Source of the DNA: AWTP1-13 sp963797005
Lineage (GTDB): Bacteria > Pseudomonadota > Alphaproteobacteria > Rhizobiales > Hyphomicrobiaceae
Assembly: GCA_963797005.1 (NCBI GenBank)
Contig: CAWCOF010000009.1
Coordinates: 186,001 to 250,000, forward strand
Direction: 5' to 3'
Length of the DNA stretch: 64,000 nt
Shown here: piece after piece, positions 10,526 through 19,582 of the stretch
Layout: each line of letters starts with the position of its first letter
Numbering within the stretch: position 1 is the stretch's first letter
Position numbers and translations under genes: made by a program
The notes under the pieces: generated by a model
Seen by the model: only the letters and a program-made list of their open reading frames with translations
The model's database searches: none
Told to the model about the DNA's origin: nothing

Positions 10526-12719
10526 CTACTCCGCCGCGGCCTTCGGCGCGTAGCCCATCTCCGCGTTGAGCTTGGCGAGCAGGTCCGCGGCCGCCACCGC
10601 AATGTTGGTCCCCGGCCCGAACACGGCCTTGGCGCCGGCCTCGAACAGCGCGTCGTAGTCCGCCGGCGGGATGACGCCGCCGACCACGATCATGATGTCG
10701 CCGCGGCCTTCCTTCTCCAGCGCCGCAACCAGCTCCGGCACCAGCGTCAGATGGCTCGCGGCCAGCGACGACACGCCGATGATGTGCACGTCGTTCTCCA
10801 CCGCCTGGCGCGCGGCCTCGTCGGGCGTGGCAAACAGCGGCCCGATGTCGACATCGAAGCCAAGATCGGCGAAGGCCGAGGCGATCACCTTCTGGCCGCG
10901 GTCGTGCCCGTCCTGGCCCATCTTGGCGACCAGAATGCGCGGCCGCCGGCCGTCGTTCTTCTCGAACGCCGCGCACATGGCGCGCACGCGCTCCACGTCC
11001 TTGCTCATGGCACCCTGCTCCGCGGTGTAGACGCCCGACACGGCGCGCGTCTCGGCGCGATGCCGGCCCCACACGTCTTCCAGCGCATCGGAGATCTCGC
11101 CGACGGTGGCCTTGGCGCGGGCCGCGTCGACCGCCTTCTCCAGCAGGTTGCCCGGCCCGCCGCGCGCCGTCTCCGTCAGCGCCTCGAGCGCCGCCGCCAA
11201 CGCCGCCGGAGTCGCGCTCGGCCTTGAGACGCGCGAGCTTGGCGAGCTGGCTCTCGCGCACGCTCCTGTTGTCGACCTTCAGCACCTCGATCTCGGCCTG
11301 GTCGCTCACCTTGAACCTGTTGACGCCGACGATGGTCTGGGCGCCGGAATCGATCCTGCGCCTGCGTGCGGGCGGCGGCCTCCTCGATGCGCATCTTCGG
11401 GATGCCGGCGGCGATCGCCTTGGCCATGCCGCCCAGCTCCTCGACCTCGGCGATGTGCGCCTGCGCCTTGCGCACCAGCTCGTAGGTCAGCCGCTCGACG
11501 TAGTAGCTGCCGCCCCACGGGTCGATCGATGCGGCAGGTGCCCGTCTCCTGCTGGATGAACAGCTGCGTGTTGCGGGCGATGCGGGCGGAGAAATCGGTC
11601 GGCAGCGCGATCGCCTCGTCGAGCGCGTTGGTGTGCAGCGACTGCGGTGCCGCCGTGCGTCGCCGCCAGCGCCTCGATGCCGGTGCGCGCGACGTTGTTG
11701 AAGGGGTCCTGCGCCGTGAGGCTCCAGCCCGAGGTCTGGCAGTGCGTGCGCAGCGCCAGCGACTTGGCGTCCTTCGGGTTGAACTCGCCCTTGATCAGCT
11801 TCGCCCACAGCAGGCGCGCGGCGCGCATCTTGGCGATCTCCATGAAGTAGTTCATGCCGATCGCCCAGAAGAAGGAGAGCCGCGGCGCGAAGGCGTCGAT
11901 GTCGAGGCCGGCTGCCACGCCCGCGCGCACGTACTCGACGCCGTCGGCCAAGCGTATAGGCAAGCTCCAGGTCCGCCGTCGCGCCGGCCTCCTGCATGTG
12001 ATAGCCGGAGATGGAGATGGAGTTGAACTTCGGCATCTTCGCCGACGTGTAGGCGAAGATGTCGGAGATGATGCGCATCGAGGGTTCGGGCGGATAGATG
12101 TAGGTATTCCGCACCATGAACTCTTTCAGGATATCGTTCTGGATGGTGCCGGCGAGCTTGGCCGGCGGCACGCCCTGCTCCTCGCCCGCCACGATGAACA
12201 GCGCCAGCACCGGCAGCACCGCGCCGTTCATGGTCATCGACACGGTCATGTCGGCGAGCGTGATGCCGCCAAACAGCGTGCGCATGTCGAGGATGGAGTC
12301 GATCGCCACGCCGGCCATGCCGACATCGCCCTTCACGCGCGGATGGTCGGAATCATAGCCGCGGTGGGTGGCGAGATCGAAGGCGACCGACAGGCCCTTC
12401 TGCCCCGCGGCGATGTTGCGCCGGTAGAAGGCGTTGGAATCCTCCGCCGTCGAGAAGCCCGCATACTGGCGGACGGTCCAGGGCTGCGTCACGTACATGG
12501 TCGGGTACGGCCCGCGCAGGTAGGGCGCGATGCCGGGATAGCCGTCCAGGAAATCGAAGCCGGCGATATCGCCCGCCGCGTAGGCGGCTTGACGGCAATG
12601 CCTTCGGGCGTGTGCCATGGGGTCAGACCCTTTGCGTCGCCCGTATCCGCGGATGGGGCACCCTCGAGGAGGGGTCTGACCCCATACGCAACCTTCGTGA
12701 AATCCGGTATCCGGCTCAT
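10526..12719 (-). CDS. scpA: Methylmalonyl-CoA mutase, frame broken by several indels
   Basis: Adenosylcobalamin-dependent isomerase converting methylmalonyl-CoA to succinyl-CoA (propionate catabolism or the ethylmalonyl-CoA pathway). The N-terminal catalytic barrel shows PGIAPYLRGPYPTMYVTQPW and RQYAGFSTAE. The C-terminal B12 domain shows the base-off motif GQDGHDRGQ. At least six indels (near 12595, 11950, 11660, 11535, 11350, 11210) split it into frames. The true start is the ATG at 12719 (MSRIPDFTKVAYG). Immediately after it a 65-bp inverted repeat is carried in frame. Length after correction fits the family. Confidence 0.92.
12619..12683. repeat. Inverted repeat with GGGTCTGACCCC ends, inside scpA
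   Basis: The outer arms GGGGTCAGACCC (12619-12630) and GGGTCTGACCCC (12672-12683) are perfect 12-bp inverted repeats, with further partial pairing inside. Read on the minus strand it encodes an extra stretch between TKVAYG and WHTPEG of methylmalonyl-CoA mutase and keeps the frame open. Confidence 0.85.
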
Positions 12720-12810
12720 GCCTCTGGCCCAATTTGGCCGCCATTCGACCGTTGCTGTGCCTGAATCTAGTGAAATGAGCGTTGCAAGGCCAGTGCCCGA
12801 AAGCGCGCAA

Positions 12811-12827
12811 TTGTCATCCCGGCGAGC
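12811..12827. repeat. Fragment of the TCATCCCGG palindrome family
   Basis: TTGTCATCCCGGCGAGC resembles one end of the larger repeat at 34486-34588, which has GTCATCCCGG / CCGGGATGAC termini. Only one arm is present here, just before the DUF817 gene. Confidence 0.4.
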
Positions 12828-12833
12828 ACGTCA

Positions 12834-13961
12834 GTGCGACGCCAGGGCGCGAGCTATGCCGCGGACGCCCAGGGATCGCAGGGGCTTGCAGGCGGCAGCT
12901 CTGTCGGCCGGGCGGCCCCGCCCGATCCCGAGCCCCACGCTCCACCTCGTCCTGAGCCTGTCGAAGGACGGCCGCAGGATGCCCGCTCGTGGTTCGACAA
13001 GCTCACCACGAGGCCGTCCCTTGCGCGCAACAGCGCCGCACGCCACTGGGCGCCGCTGGCCCGGTTCATCGAGGCCGAGGCGCGCATCGGGGAGTGGGCC
13101 GAGCAGCGCCGATCCACGCTCGTCCTCTACGAGTTCATCCGCTTCGGCCTCAAGCAGGGCTGGGCGTGCCTGTTCGGCGGGCTGCTGCTCGCCCTCCTGA
13201 TCGGCACGCACCTCCTCTATCCGAAAGGCGCCTGGCTCTCCCGCTACGATTTCCTGTTCCTGGCCGCGCTTGCGATCCAGGCCGGCATGCTGGCCTTCAA
13301 GCTCGAGACCTGGGAGGAGGCCAAGGTCATCGCCATCTTCCACCTCGTCGGCACCGCGATGGAGGTGTTCAAGACCGGCGTCGGCTCCTGGGTCTATCCC
13401 GAGCCCAGCATCTTCCGCATCGCAGGCGTGCCGCTGTTCTCCGGTTTCATGTACGCCGCCGTCGGCTCCTACATCGCGCGGGCCTGGCGCCTGTTCGACT
13501 TCCAGTTCACGCGCCACCCGCCGCTGTGGTCGCTGGCGGCCTTGAGCACCGGCATCTACGTCAACTTCTTCGCGCACCACTATGTCGCCGACATGCGTCT
13601 CGGGCTGTTCGCGCTCGCGGCCGCGCTGTTCGGCCCGGCCACCATCCACTACAAGATCTGGCGCGTGCACCGCTCCATGCCGCTCATCGTCGGACTGGGG
13701 CTGGTCGCGCTTTTCATCTGGTTTGCCGAGAACATCGGCACGTTCGCGCGGGCGTGGCACTACCCCAACCAGAAGCTCGCCTGGCAGCTCGTGCCCATCA
13801 CCAAGCTCGGCGCCTGGTTCCTGCTGATGATCATCTCCTACACGCTGGTCGCCGCCGTGCACGGCGTGCGCACCTACCGCCGTGCGCCGAAAGCGGAGGT
13901 CGTGGAAGACGCCGGCGCCGCGCAGCTCAGCGCTTCTTCTTCGCGTCCAGAAACGCCTTGA
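12834..13961 (+). CDS. DUF817 family integral membrane protein
   Basis: The conserved part starts around FIEAEARIGEW and continues LYEFIRFGLKQGWACLFGGLLLALL, a DUF817 hallmark, with about eight transmembrane segments and motifs ETWEEAKVIAIFHLVGTAMEVFKT and GSWVYPEPS. Function of the family is unknown. The predicted product is about 60 residues longer at the N-terminus than usual, and that extension is translated from a repeat element (12945-13013). The GTG at 12834 is the only plausible in-frame start I see upstream, but the true start could be a non-canonical codon after the repeat. The 3' end overlaps the convergent enoyl-CoA hydratase by 35 bp. Confidence 0.8.
   Translation: MRRQGASYAADAQGSQGLAGGSSVGRAAPPDPEPHAPPRPEPVEGRPQDARSWFDKLTTRPSLARNSAARHWAPLARFIEAEARIGEWAEQRRSTLVLYEFIRFGLKQGWACLFGGLLLALLIGTHLLYPKGAWLSRYDFLFLAALAIQAGMLAFKLETWEEAKVIAIFHLVGTAMEVFKTGVGSWVYPEPSIFRIAGVPLFSGFMYAAVGSYIARAWRLFDFQFTRHPPLWSLAALSTGIYVNFFAHHYVADMRLGLFALAAALFGPATIHYKIWRVHRSMPLIVGLGLVALFIWFAENIGTFARAWHYPNQKLAWQLVPITKLGAWFLLMIISYTLVAAVHGVRTYRRAPKAEVVEDAGAAQLSASSSRPETP
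12945..13013. repeat. Double-hairpin REP (CCTGAGCCTGTCGAAGG family), copy 1
   Basis: Two adjacent hairpins: CGTCC…GGACG around CCTGAGCCTGTCGAAGG, and CTCGTGG…CCACGAG around TTCGACAAGCTCA. Two further copies lie in the window at 38932 and 40517 in the opposite order. This copy lies inside the predicted N-terminus of the DUF817 gene. Confidence 0.85.
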
Positions 13962-14709
13962 TCGCGGCCTGCGGCTCGCCGGTCTTGTAGGCGTCGGAGA
14001 GCGCGTCGATTCCCGCCAGCACGCCCTCTTCCACCGACACCCGCTCCCAGCGGTTCATCAGCGCCTTCTGCGAGCGCATCGGCCTCCGGCGTCGCGCGCA
14101 GGATCGCCGCGAGCCAGTGATCGACCGCGGCATCGAGCTCCGCCGCCGGCACCACCTTCTGCACGAAGCCCATGGCCAGCGCCTCGGCAGCGCCGAACAG
14201 GGCGCCCGTCAGCAGCATCTCGCGCGTCTTGCCCCAGCCGACGAGCCCCGGCAGCAGCGCCGCCTCGATCACCGAGGGGATGCCCATCACCACCTCCGGC
14301 ATGCCGAACTGCAGCCCCATCCGCCGCCACCCGCATGTCGCAGCTCGCCGCCACCTCCAGCCCCGCGCCCAGGCAGAAGCCGTTGACGCGCCCGATCACC
14401 GGCACCGGGCAGCTCGCGGATCGCCGCGCAGGCCTGGTGCAGCCGCGTGATGTAGAGCCGCGCGCTGTCGGCGCAGAGCGCGCCCAGCTCGTTCAAGTCG
14501 GCGCCGCCGATGAAGGCGCGCTCCCCGGCGCCCGTCAGCACCACCGCGCGCAGCGAAGCGTCGCCGCCCAGCTCCGTGAACACCTGGCGCAGGCGGACGT
14601 TGAGCTCGCTCGACAGGCAGTTGAGCTTGGCCCGGTTGTCGACCGTGACGCGGGCGACCCTGCCACCGCTGCGGTCATCGAGCTTCACATGCACGGTCGC
14701 GTCGGCCAT
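13927..14709 (-). CDS. Enoyl-CoA hydratase/isomerase, frame broken by about three indels
   Basis: Crotonase-fold enzyme of fatty-acid or related acyl-CoA breakdown. The oxyanion-hole motifs are visible: AFIGGADLNEL in the N-terminal part and GRVNGFCLGAGLEVAASCDMR in the next frame. These are followed by FGMPEVVMGIPSVIEAALLP. Frame breaks lie near 14400, 14330 and 14070. The start at 14709 follows a GGAGACG ribosome site contained within an upstream ATG leader (14721). Substrate specificity cannot be read. It overlaps the end of the DUF817 gene. Confidence 0.85.
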
Positions 14710-14766
14710 TCTCGTCTCCAATCATCCGGCGCCGGTCTTGGCGGCCCGATCTTGGCAGATTGCGCG

Positions 14767-15420
14767 ATGCCCCTCCAGAACCGCGTCACGCCCGAGGGCG
14801 AGATCGAAGCCACGCCGCACCGCGGCCTGATGTACGGCAACCGCGGCGGGCCCTTCCATCGTCCCGACAAGACGCTCAAATCGCGCCACTGGCATTCCAA
14901 GCTGTGGCTCGCCTGTCGGCTCCAGTTCAAGGGGCGGCATCGCGAGGCGATGATGCAGCCCAACCGCTATACCGAGCTGTTCTTTCTCGATGAGGCGACC
15001 GCGCTTGCTGCCGGCCATCGGCCCTGCTTCGAATGCCGCCGGCAGGAGGCGGAGGCCTTCGCCCGGCTGTGGGCCCGCGCGCAGGGGCTCAACGAGCGCC
15101 CGCGCGCCCCCGAGATGGACGAGGTGCTGCACGCGGAACGGGTCGGGCCGGGCGGGCGAAAGGTCACGTTCCGCGCGCGGCTTGCCGACATCCCCAGCGG
15201 CGCCTTCGTGCGGCATGCCGCCGGCGGCAGTAATCCGCGCGCCTATCTCGTTATGGGCAATCGGCTTTTGGCCTGGAGCCACGCCGGCTATTCGGCGCTC
15301 GTGCCGGAAACCTCCATCTCCGAGGAGCTCGAGGTGCTCACCCCGCGCTCCACCGTTGCCGTACTTTCAGCCGGATATGCCCCCATGCTGCATCCCTCGG
15401 CCGCAGCCCTGCTGGCCTGA
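14767..15420 (+). CDS. Conserved hypothetical protein with a CxxC motif
   Basis: A 217-residue cytoplasmic protein I know only as a conserved hypothetical. Visible features are TPHRGLMYGNRGGPFH near the start, LWLACRLQFKGRHREAMM, a CFECRR (CxxC-like) motif in the centre, and a C-terminal stretch SGAFVRHAAGGSNPRAYLVMGNRLLAWSHAGY. No signal peptide or membrane segment is present. The ATG at 14767 is the first consistent start. It lies 24 bp before the next gene on the same strand, so the two may be co-transcribed. Confidence 0.75.
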   Translation: MPLQNRVTPEGEIEATPHRGLMYGNRGGPFHRPDKTLKSRHWHSKLWLACRLQFKGRHREAMMQPNRYTELFFLDEATALAAGHRPCFECRRQEAEAFARLWARAQGLNERPRAPEMDEVLHAERVGPGGRKVTFRARLADIPSGAFVRHAAGGSNPRAYLVMGNRLLAWSHAGYSALVPETSISEELEVLTPRSTVAVLSAGYAPMLHPSAAALLA

Positions 15421-15444
15421 TCGATTTCATCGCAAGGGGACCCC

Positions 15445-16269
15445 ATGACCCGCTCGACGCTGAAGCGCGCGCTCAGACGCGTTTACGTGCTGCTGACCCT
15501 GGTGCTCGGCATCTCCTTCGTTGCCAAGATCGCCGACCACATCCCGGGCCTTGCCGGCACCGGGGCCGAGAACGTCCTCAAGGACGCCTACGAATACCTG
15601 CGCGACATGTCGCTGCTGATCGCCACCGGCGGCGTCGCCTACATCACCAACATGTTTCAGAAGCGATCGAGCTTCGTCGAGGCGCTGAAGGAGGAGTGGC
15701 GCGACATCATCGCCACCAAGTCGGCGCTGTTCTCCTACACCCAGCTCGAGAAGCCGACGCTGGAGCAATATCTCGCCGCCTTCTGCCGCCTCTCCGAGTC
15801 CATCGACAACATGCGCTCGGTCTACCGCAACGTCGGCGAGACCGCGGGCCTCGTCGGCCTCTACCCCTATGCGCCGCTGCACGACATGCGCCGTGCGTTG
15901 CAGACGCTGGATCCGCGCAAGAACGCCAATCCGGACGCCGAGACCCGAAATCTCGTGCGCGACGCCATCCTGCAGTCGTTCTACGCGCTGCGCGAGACCT
16001 TCCTGGAGGAGCTCGATCCGGAGGCGCCCGATCACCCGCTGCTGATCGCGGGCGGGCGGCGCATGAAGGCGTCGGGCTCCACCGGCTCGGCGCGCCGCGC
16101 CCAGGATCGCCAGCGTGCGCGCCAGGATCGCGAGCCGTCGTTCGACCCGCGCATCGACGAACTCTACGCCCAGCTCTACGACAAGGAGAACGCCACGCCC
16201 AAGCCGTGGCGCCAGCCGGCGAGCGACGGCACGGCGCGGACGGCGGCACCCAACGGCCGCGCCGCCTGA
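15445..16269 (+). CDS. Hypothetical membrane protein
   Basis: A 274-residue protein with a hydrophobic segment at about residues 12-30 and another at about 55-68 (SLLIATGGVAYITNMF). A soluble, helical, charged region follows (KRSSFVEALKEEWRDIIATKSALF). The C-terminal 70 residues are arginine/alanine-rich and probably disordered. A good AAGGGGA ribosome site precedes the ATG. The pattern suggests an inner-membrane protein with a cytoplasmic helical domain. I do not recognise a family. Confidence 0.75.
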   Translation: MTRSTLKRALRRVYVLLTLVLGISFVAKIADHIPGLAGTGAENVLKDAYEYLRDMSLLIATGGVAYITNMFQKRSSFVEALKEEWRDIIATKSALFSYTQLEKPTLEQYLAAFCRLSESIDNMRSVYRNVGETAGLVGLYPYAPLHDMRRALQTLDPRKNANPDAETRNLVRDAILQSFYALRETFLEELDPEAPDHPLLIAGGRRMKASGSTGSARRAQDRQRARQDREPSFDPRIDELYAQLYDKENATPKPWRQPASDGTARTAAPNGRAA

Positions 16270-16273
16270 ATTC

Positions 16274-16792
16274 TCAGCGCGGCGGCGTGGTGAACACGGG
16301 CTCGGCGCGAACCGCTTTCTTCCGCTCCGGCACGTCGAGCGCGGCGTAGGCCGCGTTGATGCGCCGCGCCATGGCGGAGAGGTAGTCGCGCACCTCCTCC
16401 GGCAGCTCGGCCGTGGCATAGCGGTCGGGATGATAGGCCTTGGCCAGCCGGAAATAGGCGTGGCGGACCTCGTCCCGGCCGGCACCATCCGCCACGCACA
16501 ACACCGCATAGGGGTCGAAGCCATCGGCGTCCCTGAGCCGGACGTTGAGGTTTGGTGCTTTCGGCACGCCGATGAGCTTGACCGAGGCGAGCTGGGCCTT
16601 GGCCAGGTAGCTCCGCTCCCCGCCGTAGGGCTCGAACTCGATGAAACCGCCGTTGCCGTTCAGTGCATCGGCAACCGTCTTGCCCAACGGCGCCAGCAGC
16701 TTGCCCTTGGCGATGCCGCCGTCCGCCAATGTGATCTCGACCGGCACGGCGGTCGCTTCCGGGACGTTGTCGATCCTGTTGCGTTCGAACAT
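16274..16792 (-). CDS. Small protein with C-terminal J domain
   Basis: A 172-residue protein. Residues 1 to about 100 form a beta-rich N-terminal domain of unknown function (VEITLADGGIAKGKLLAPLGKTVADALNG...). Residues about 108-172 form a DnaJ-type J domain with the HPD motif in AYHPDRY. J domains stimulate the ATPase of Hsp70, so this is likely a specialised DnaK co-chaperone whose N-terminal domain selects the client. The start at 16792 removes a spurious extension upstream. It is convergent with the membrane protein at 15445. Confidence 0.85.
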   Translation of the reverse strand: MFERNRIDNVPEATAVPVEITLADGGIAKGKLLAPLGKTVADALNGNGGFIEFEPYGGERSYLAKAQLASVKLIGVPKAPNLNVRLRDADGFDPYAVLCVADGAGRDEVRHAYFRLAKAYHPDRYATAELPEEVRDYLSAMARRINAAYAALDVPERKKAVRAEPVFTTPPR

Positions 16793-16933
16793 GGCCGGCT
16801 CCCCCAGGGCACGTGCTGAGGCCGTGCCGGATCGGCACGGCATCTCTCCCTTGACCAGGTCTGCCAGCAAGAAGTGTGCTGGGGGCGGGCCGGCGCTCGG
16901 GCGCCGCCACATGGCTCGAAGCGCACAGGACAC

Positions 16934-17338
16934 ATGCGGATCGTCGTCGCTGCCCTTGTCTACTTCGCCATCGTCTTCGGGGTCGGCATGGCCCTGGGGC
17001 CGATCCGCGTGCTCTGGCTCGAGCCGCGCCTTGGGCCGACACTGGCCGTCGTTTGCGAGGCGCCCTTCCTGCTGGCCGCGATGCTGATGGCAGCTCGCTG
17101 GGTGCCAAGGAAGACGCAGCTGGGCAACGGCGTCGTGCCGCTCGCCTCGATGGGCATCGGTGCGCTCGCACTGCAGCAGGCCGCCGATCTTGCCCTGGGC
17201 GTCTGGCTGCGCGGCCTGACGCCGGCCGAGCAATTCGCCAGCTTCGCCACGCTGTCAGGCGCGGTCTATCTGGCGTTGCTCGTGATCTTTGCGAGCCTGC
17301 CTGCCGCGCTCAACGCGCGTCGCCGACGACCAGCTTGA
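16934..17338 (+). CDS. Hypothetical four-helix membrane protein
   Basis: A 134-residue protein with four predicted transmembrane helices (residues about 4-22, 34-52, 66-86 and 102-122) and short charged loops. The ATG at 16934 begins directly at the first helix, and the longer upstream reading has no coding character. I do not recognise a family with a known role. Confidence 0.7.
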   Translation: MRIVVAALVYFAIVFGVGMALGPIRVLWLEPRLGPTLAVVCEAPFLLAAMLMAARWVPRKTQLGNGVVPLASMGIGALALQQAADLALGVWLRGLTPAEQFASFATLSGAVYLALLVIFASLPAALNARRRRPA

Positions 17339-17384
17339 GCGACCGCTCGGACAGACAGGGCCAGCGGGCAGCCGCGCTTGAACG

Positions 17385-18068
17385 TCAGCCCGGCTGCGCG
17401 TTGTTGTTGTCGGCCTGGGGCGGCGGTTCGGGCGGGGCGTCCTGCGCTGGTGCGGGCTTCGGCCCACCCTTGGCAACGGCCACCATGGCGGGACGCAGCA
17501 CGCGATCCTGGATGGTGAAGCCCGGCTGGAAGATCTGCACGATGGTGCCGGCCGGCACGTCGGGGCGCGGCATCTCCATCACCGCCTGGTGCAGATGCGG
17601 GTTGAACGGCTCGCCCATCGGCTGGATGCGCTTGATGCCATGCCTCTCGAGCGCGTTCAAGAGCTCGCGCTCGGTCATGGTCACACCTTCGAGGAAGCTC
17701 TTGAGCGCGGGGTCCTCCTCGGCTGCGGCGGCTGGAACTGCATCGATGGCGCGCTTGAAGTTGTCGCCCACGGTGACCACGTCGCGGGCGAGCCGCGTCA
17801 CGGCGTACTTGGCGGTCTCCTCCTTCTCGCGCTCCGTGCGCTTGCGCATGTTCTCGACCTCGGCGTGGGCCCGCAGCAGCCGGTCCTTGAGGTCGGCGGT
17901 CTCCGCGCGCAGGGCCGCGATCTGCTCATCGGGGGTCAGCGGAGCGGTCTCGGATGCCGGGGCCGCCGCACCGCCTTCGCCCGCTCCGGCAGGAGCGGTC
18001 GCCGGGGCGGCCGGCTCGTCGCCCGCAGCGTCCCTCTTCTCCGAATCGCCTGATGTGGGGTTGGCCAT
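17385..18068 (-). CDS. grpE: Nucleotide exchange factor GrpE
   Basis: GrpE releases ADP from DnaK. The 227-residue product has an acidic/alanine-rich disordered N-terminus and a long coiled coil (about 60-110, QIAALRAETADLKDRLLRAHAEVENMRKR). A C-terminal beta domain follows with the signature IQPMGEPFNPHLHQAVMEM. A Q/P-rich tail ends the protein. The start at 18068 (MANPTSGD) follows the usual pattern. It is 121 bp downstream of hrcA on the same strand, the standard hrcA–grpE heat-shock unit. Confidence 0.97.
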   Translation of the reverse strand: MANPTSGDSEKRDAAGDEPAAPATAPAGAGEGGAAAPASETAPLTPDEQIAALRAETADLKDRLLRAHAEVENMRKRTEREKEETAKYAVTRLARDVVTVGDNFKRAIDAVPAAAAEEDPALKSFLEGVTMTERELLNALERHGIKRIQPMGEPFNPHLHQAVMEMPRPDVPAGTIVQIFQPGFTIQDRVLRPAMVAVAKGGPKPAPAQDAPPEPPPQADNNNAQPG

Positions 18069-18189
18069 GGTCCTTATCTCGCGATTTTCAGGATCGCCGC
18101 GCCGGCCGGGCCGCAAATTCGCGCTGCAATTCGGCGGCCGGTCGAGGCCAATGGGTCAGTGCGGGATATCATGCACTGCAGCGGAAAAA

Positions 18190-19281
18190 TCAAGTCAGCA
18201 ATCGCCCGACCAGCTTGGCGGTGTAGTCCACCATGGGGATGATGCGGGCATAGTTGATGCGGGTCGGCCCGATCACGCCGAGCACGCCGACGATTTTGCG
18301 CCGCTTGTCCTCGAAGGGCGCCACGATCAGCGAGGAGCCCGACATGGAGAACAGCTTGTTCTCCGAGCCGATGAAGATGTGCACGCCGTCGCCCCGCTCG
18401 GCGAGCCCCAGCAGCTGGACGAGGTCGCGCTTGCTTTCCAGATCGTTGAAGAGCTGGCGGATGCGCTCGAGGCTCTCGAGACCGTCCACGTCTTTCAGCA
18501 AATTGGCCTGACCACGCACGATCAGGCTCTTCTGGTCACCGAGCGCGCCCGACCAGGTCGCCAGTCCCGCCTCGATGACCTTCTGCGTCAGCACGTCGAG
18601 CTCGGCCTTGGCGGTGACCAGCTCCTTCTCCACCCGTGCCTTGGCTTCGTTGAGCGTCATGCCGCGGATGTGCGCGTTGAGGTAGTTGGCGGCTTCCACC
18701 AGGCTCGACGGCGTGAGCCCCGCCGGCAGCGAGATCACGCGGTTCTCGACGCTCTGGTCCTCGCCCACCAGCACGACCAGCGCCTTGCCGGGCTCGAGCT
18801 GGACGAACTCGACGTGCTTGAGCTTCGACACCTGCTTGTCGGCGAGGACGACGCCGGCGCAGTGCGAGAGCCCGGAGATCATCTCGCCGGCGTCGGCCAG
18901 CACCTGCTCGAACGAATGGTCGCGCTTGATGCCGATCTGCGCCTCGATCTGCCGGCGCTCTTCGTCGGCGAGATCGCCGATCTCGAGCAGCCCGTCGACG
19001 AACAGGCGCAAGCCCACATCGGTCGGCAGACGTCCCGCCGAGGTGTGCGGCGCATAGATGTAGCCCAGGTGCTCCAGGTCCGACATGACGTTGCGGATCG
19101 AGGCCGGCGACAGTGCCATCGGCAGCGCGCGCGCCAGGTTGCGCGAGCCCACCGGCTCACCCGTGGCGAGGTAGGTCTCGACGATCTGCCGGAAGATGGT
19201 GCGGGAGCGCTCGTTGAGCTGCTGCAGCCCGGTAAGGCTGTCGGCCGAGCCTGGGCGCCCCAAAGGTCTGTCTTGTTGCAT
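18190..19281 (-). CDS. hrcA: Heat-inducible transcription repressor HrcA
   Basis: HrcA binds CIRCE operators and represses chaperone genes. It needs GroEL for activity. The N-terminal winged-helix region shows LNERSRTIFRQIVETYLATGEPVGSR and ASIRNVMSDLEHLGYI; the C-terminal part shows IGPTRINYARIIPMVDYTA. The start at 19281 is preferred because a longer in-frame ATG at 19341 would read through a palindromic repeat. A CIRCE site is present before groES in this window but I see none directly before hrcA. Confidence 0.96.
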   Translation of the reverse strand: MQQDRPLGRPGSADSLTGLQQLNERSRTIFRQIVETYLATGEPVGSRNLARALPMALSPASIRNVMSDLEHLGYIYAPHTSAGRLPTDVGLRLFVDGLLEIGDLADEERRQIEAQIGIKRDHSFEQVLADAGEMISGLSHCAGVVLADKQVSKLKHVEFVQLEPGKALVVLVGEDQSVENRVISLPAGLTPSSLVEAANYLNAHIRGMTLNEAKARVEKELVTAKAELDVLTQKVIEAGLATWSGALGDQKSLIVRGQANLLKDVDGLESLERIRQLFNDLESKRDLVQLLGLAERGDGVHIFIGSENKLFSMSGSSLIVAPFEDKRRKIVGVLGVIGPTRINYARIIPMVDYTAKLVGRLLT

Positions 19282-19314
19282 GCGCCCTGATGTGTGGATG
19301 CCTGAGCGGCGAAT

Positions 19315-19391
19315 TAGTGTGATGATCGAGAAGTCCGTCACATTGCGTGATGCCAGGCTCGGGAGCGGACTTCTCGATCTGAATCACACTA
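19315..19391. repeat. Paired-hairpin element, hairpin A, copy 1
   Basis: Termini TAGTGTGA / TCACACTA. The inner arms GATCGAGAAGTCCG and CGGACTTCTCGATC pair perfectly over 14 bp. The loop of about 26 nt is variable. Followed after exactly 15 nt by hairpin B. Confidence 0.9.
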
Positions 19392-19406
19392 GCACTATGA
19401 TTTTCC

Positions 19407-19479
19407 TAGTGTCCTTCAGATCGCGAAATTCGTACCAAGTTCGCGGCATAGGGAAACGAATTTCGCGATCAGGACACTA
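19407..19479. repeat. Paired-hairpin element, hairpin B, copy 1
   Basis: Termini TAGTGTCC / GGACACTA. Inner arms GATCGCGAAATTCG and CGAATTTCGCGATC pair over 14 bp. Together with hairpin A it forms a 165-bp composite between hrcA and the divergent AraC gene. Confidence 0.9.
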
Positions 19480-19582
19480 GGGGCAAGTTGCGCAGCCCGT
19501 CAAACGGCCACGCCTGCCGGGCTTGTGCCAAGGCAGCCAGGGGCCTAACACCTGCGATAACGCTGACGAGGAGTTCCTGGAC

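Noticed and set aside
19315..19480. Insertion sequence with terminal inverted repeats
   Set aside because: The composite is only 165 bp and has no coding content, so it is not an autonomous insertion sequence.
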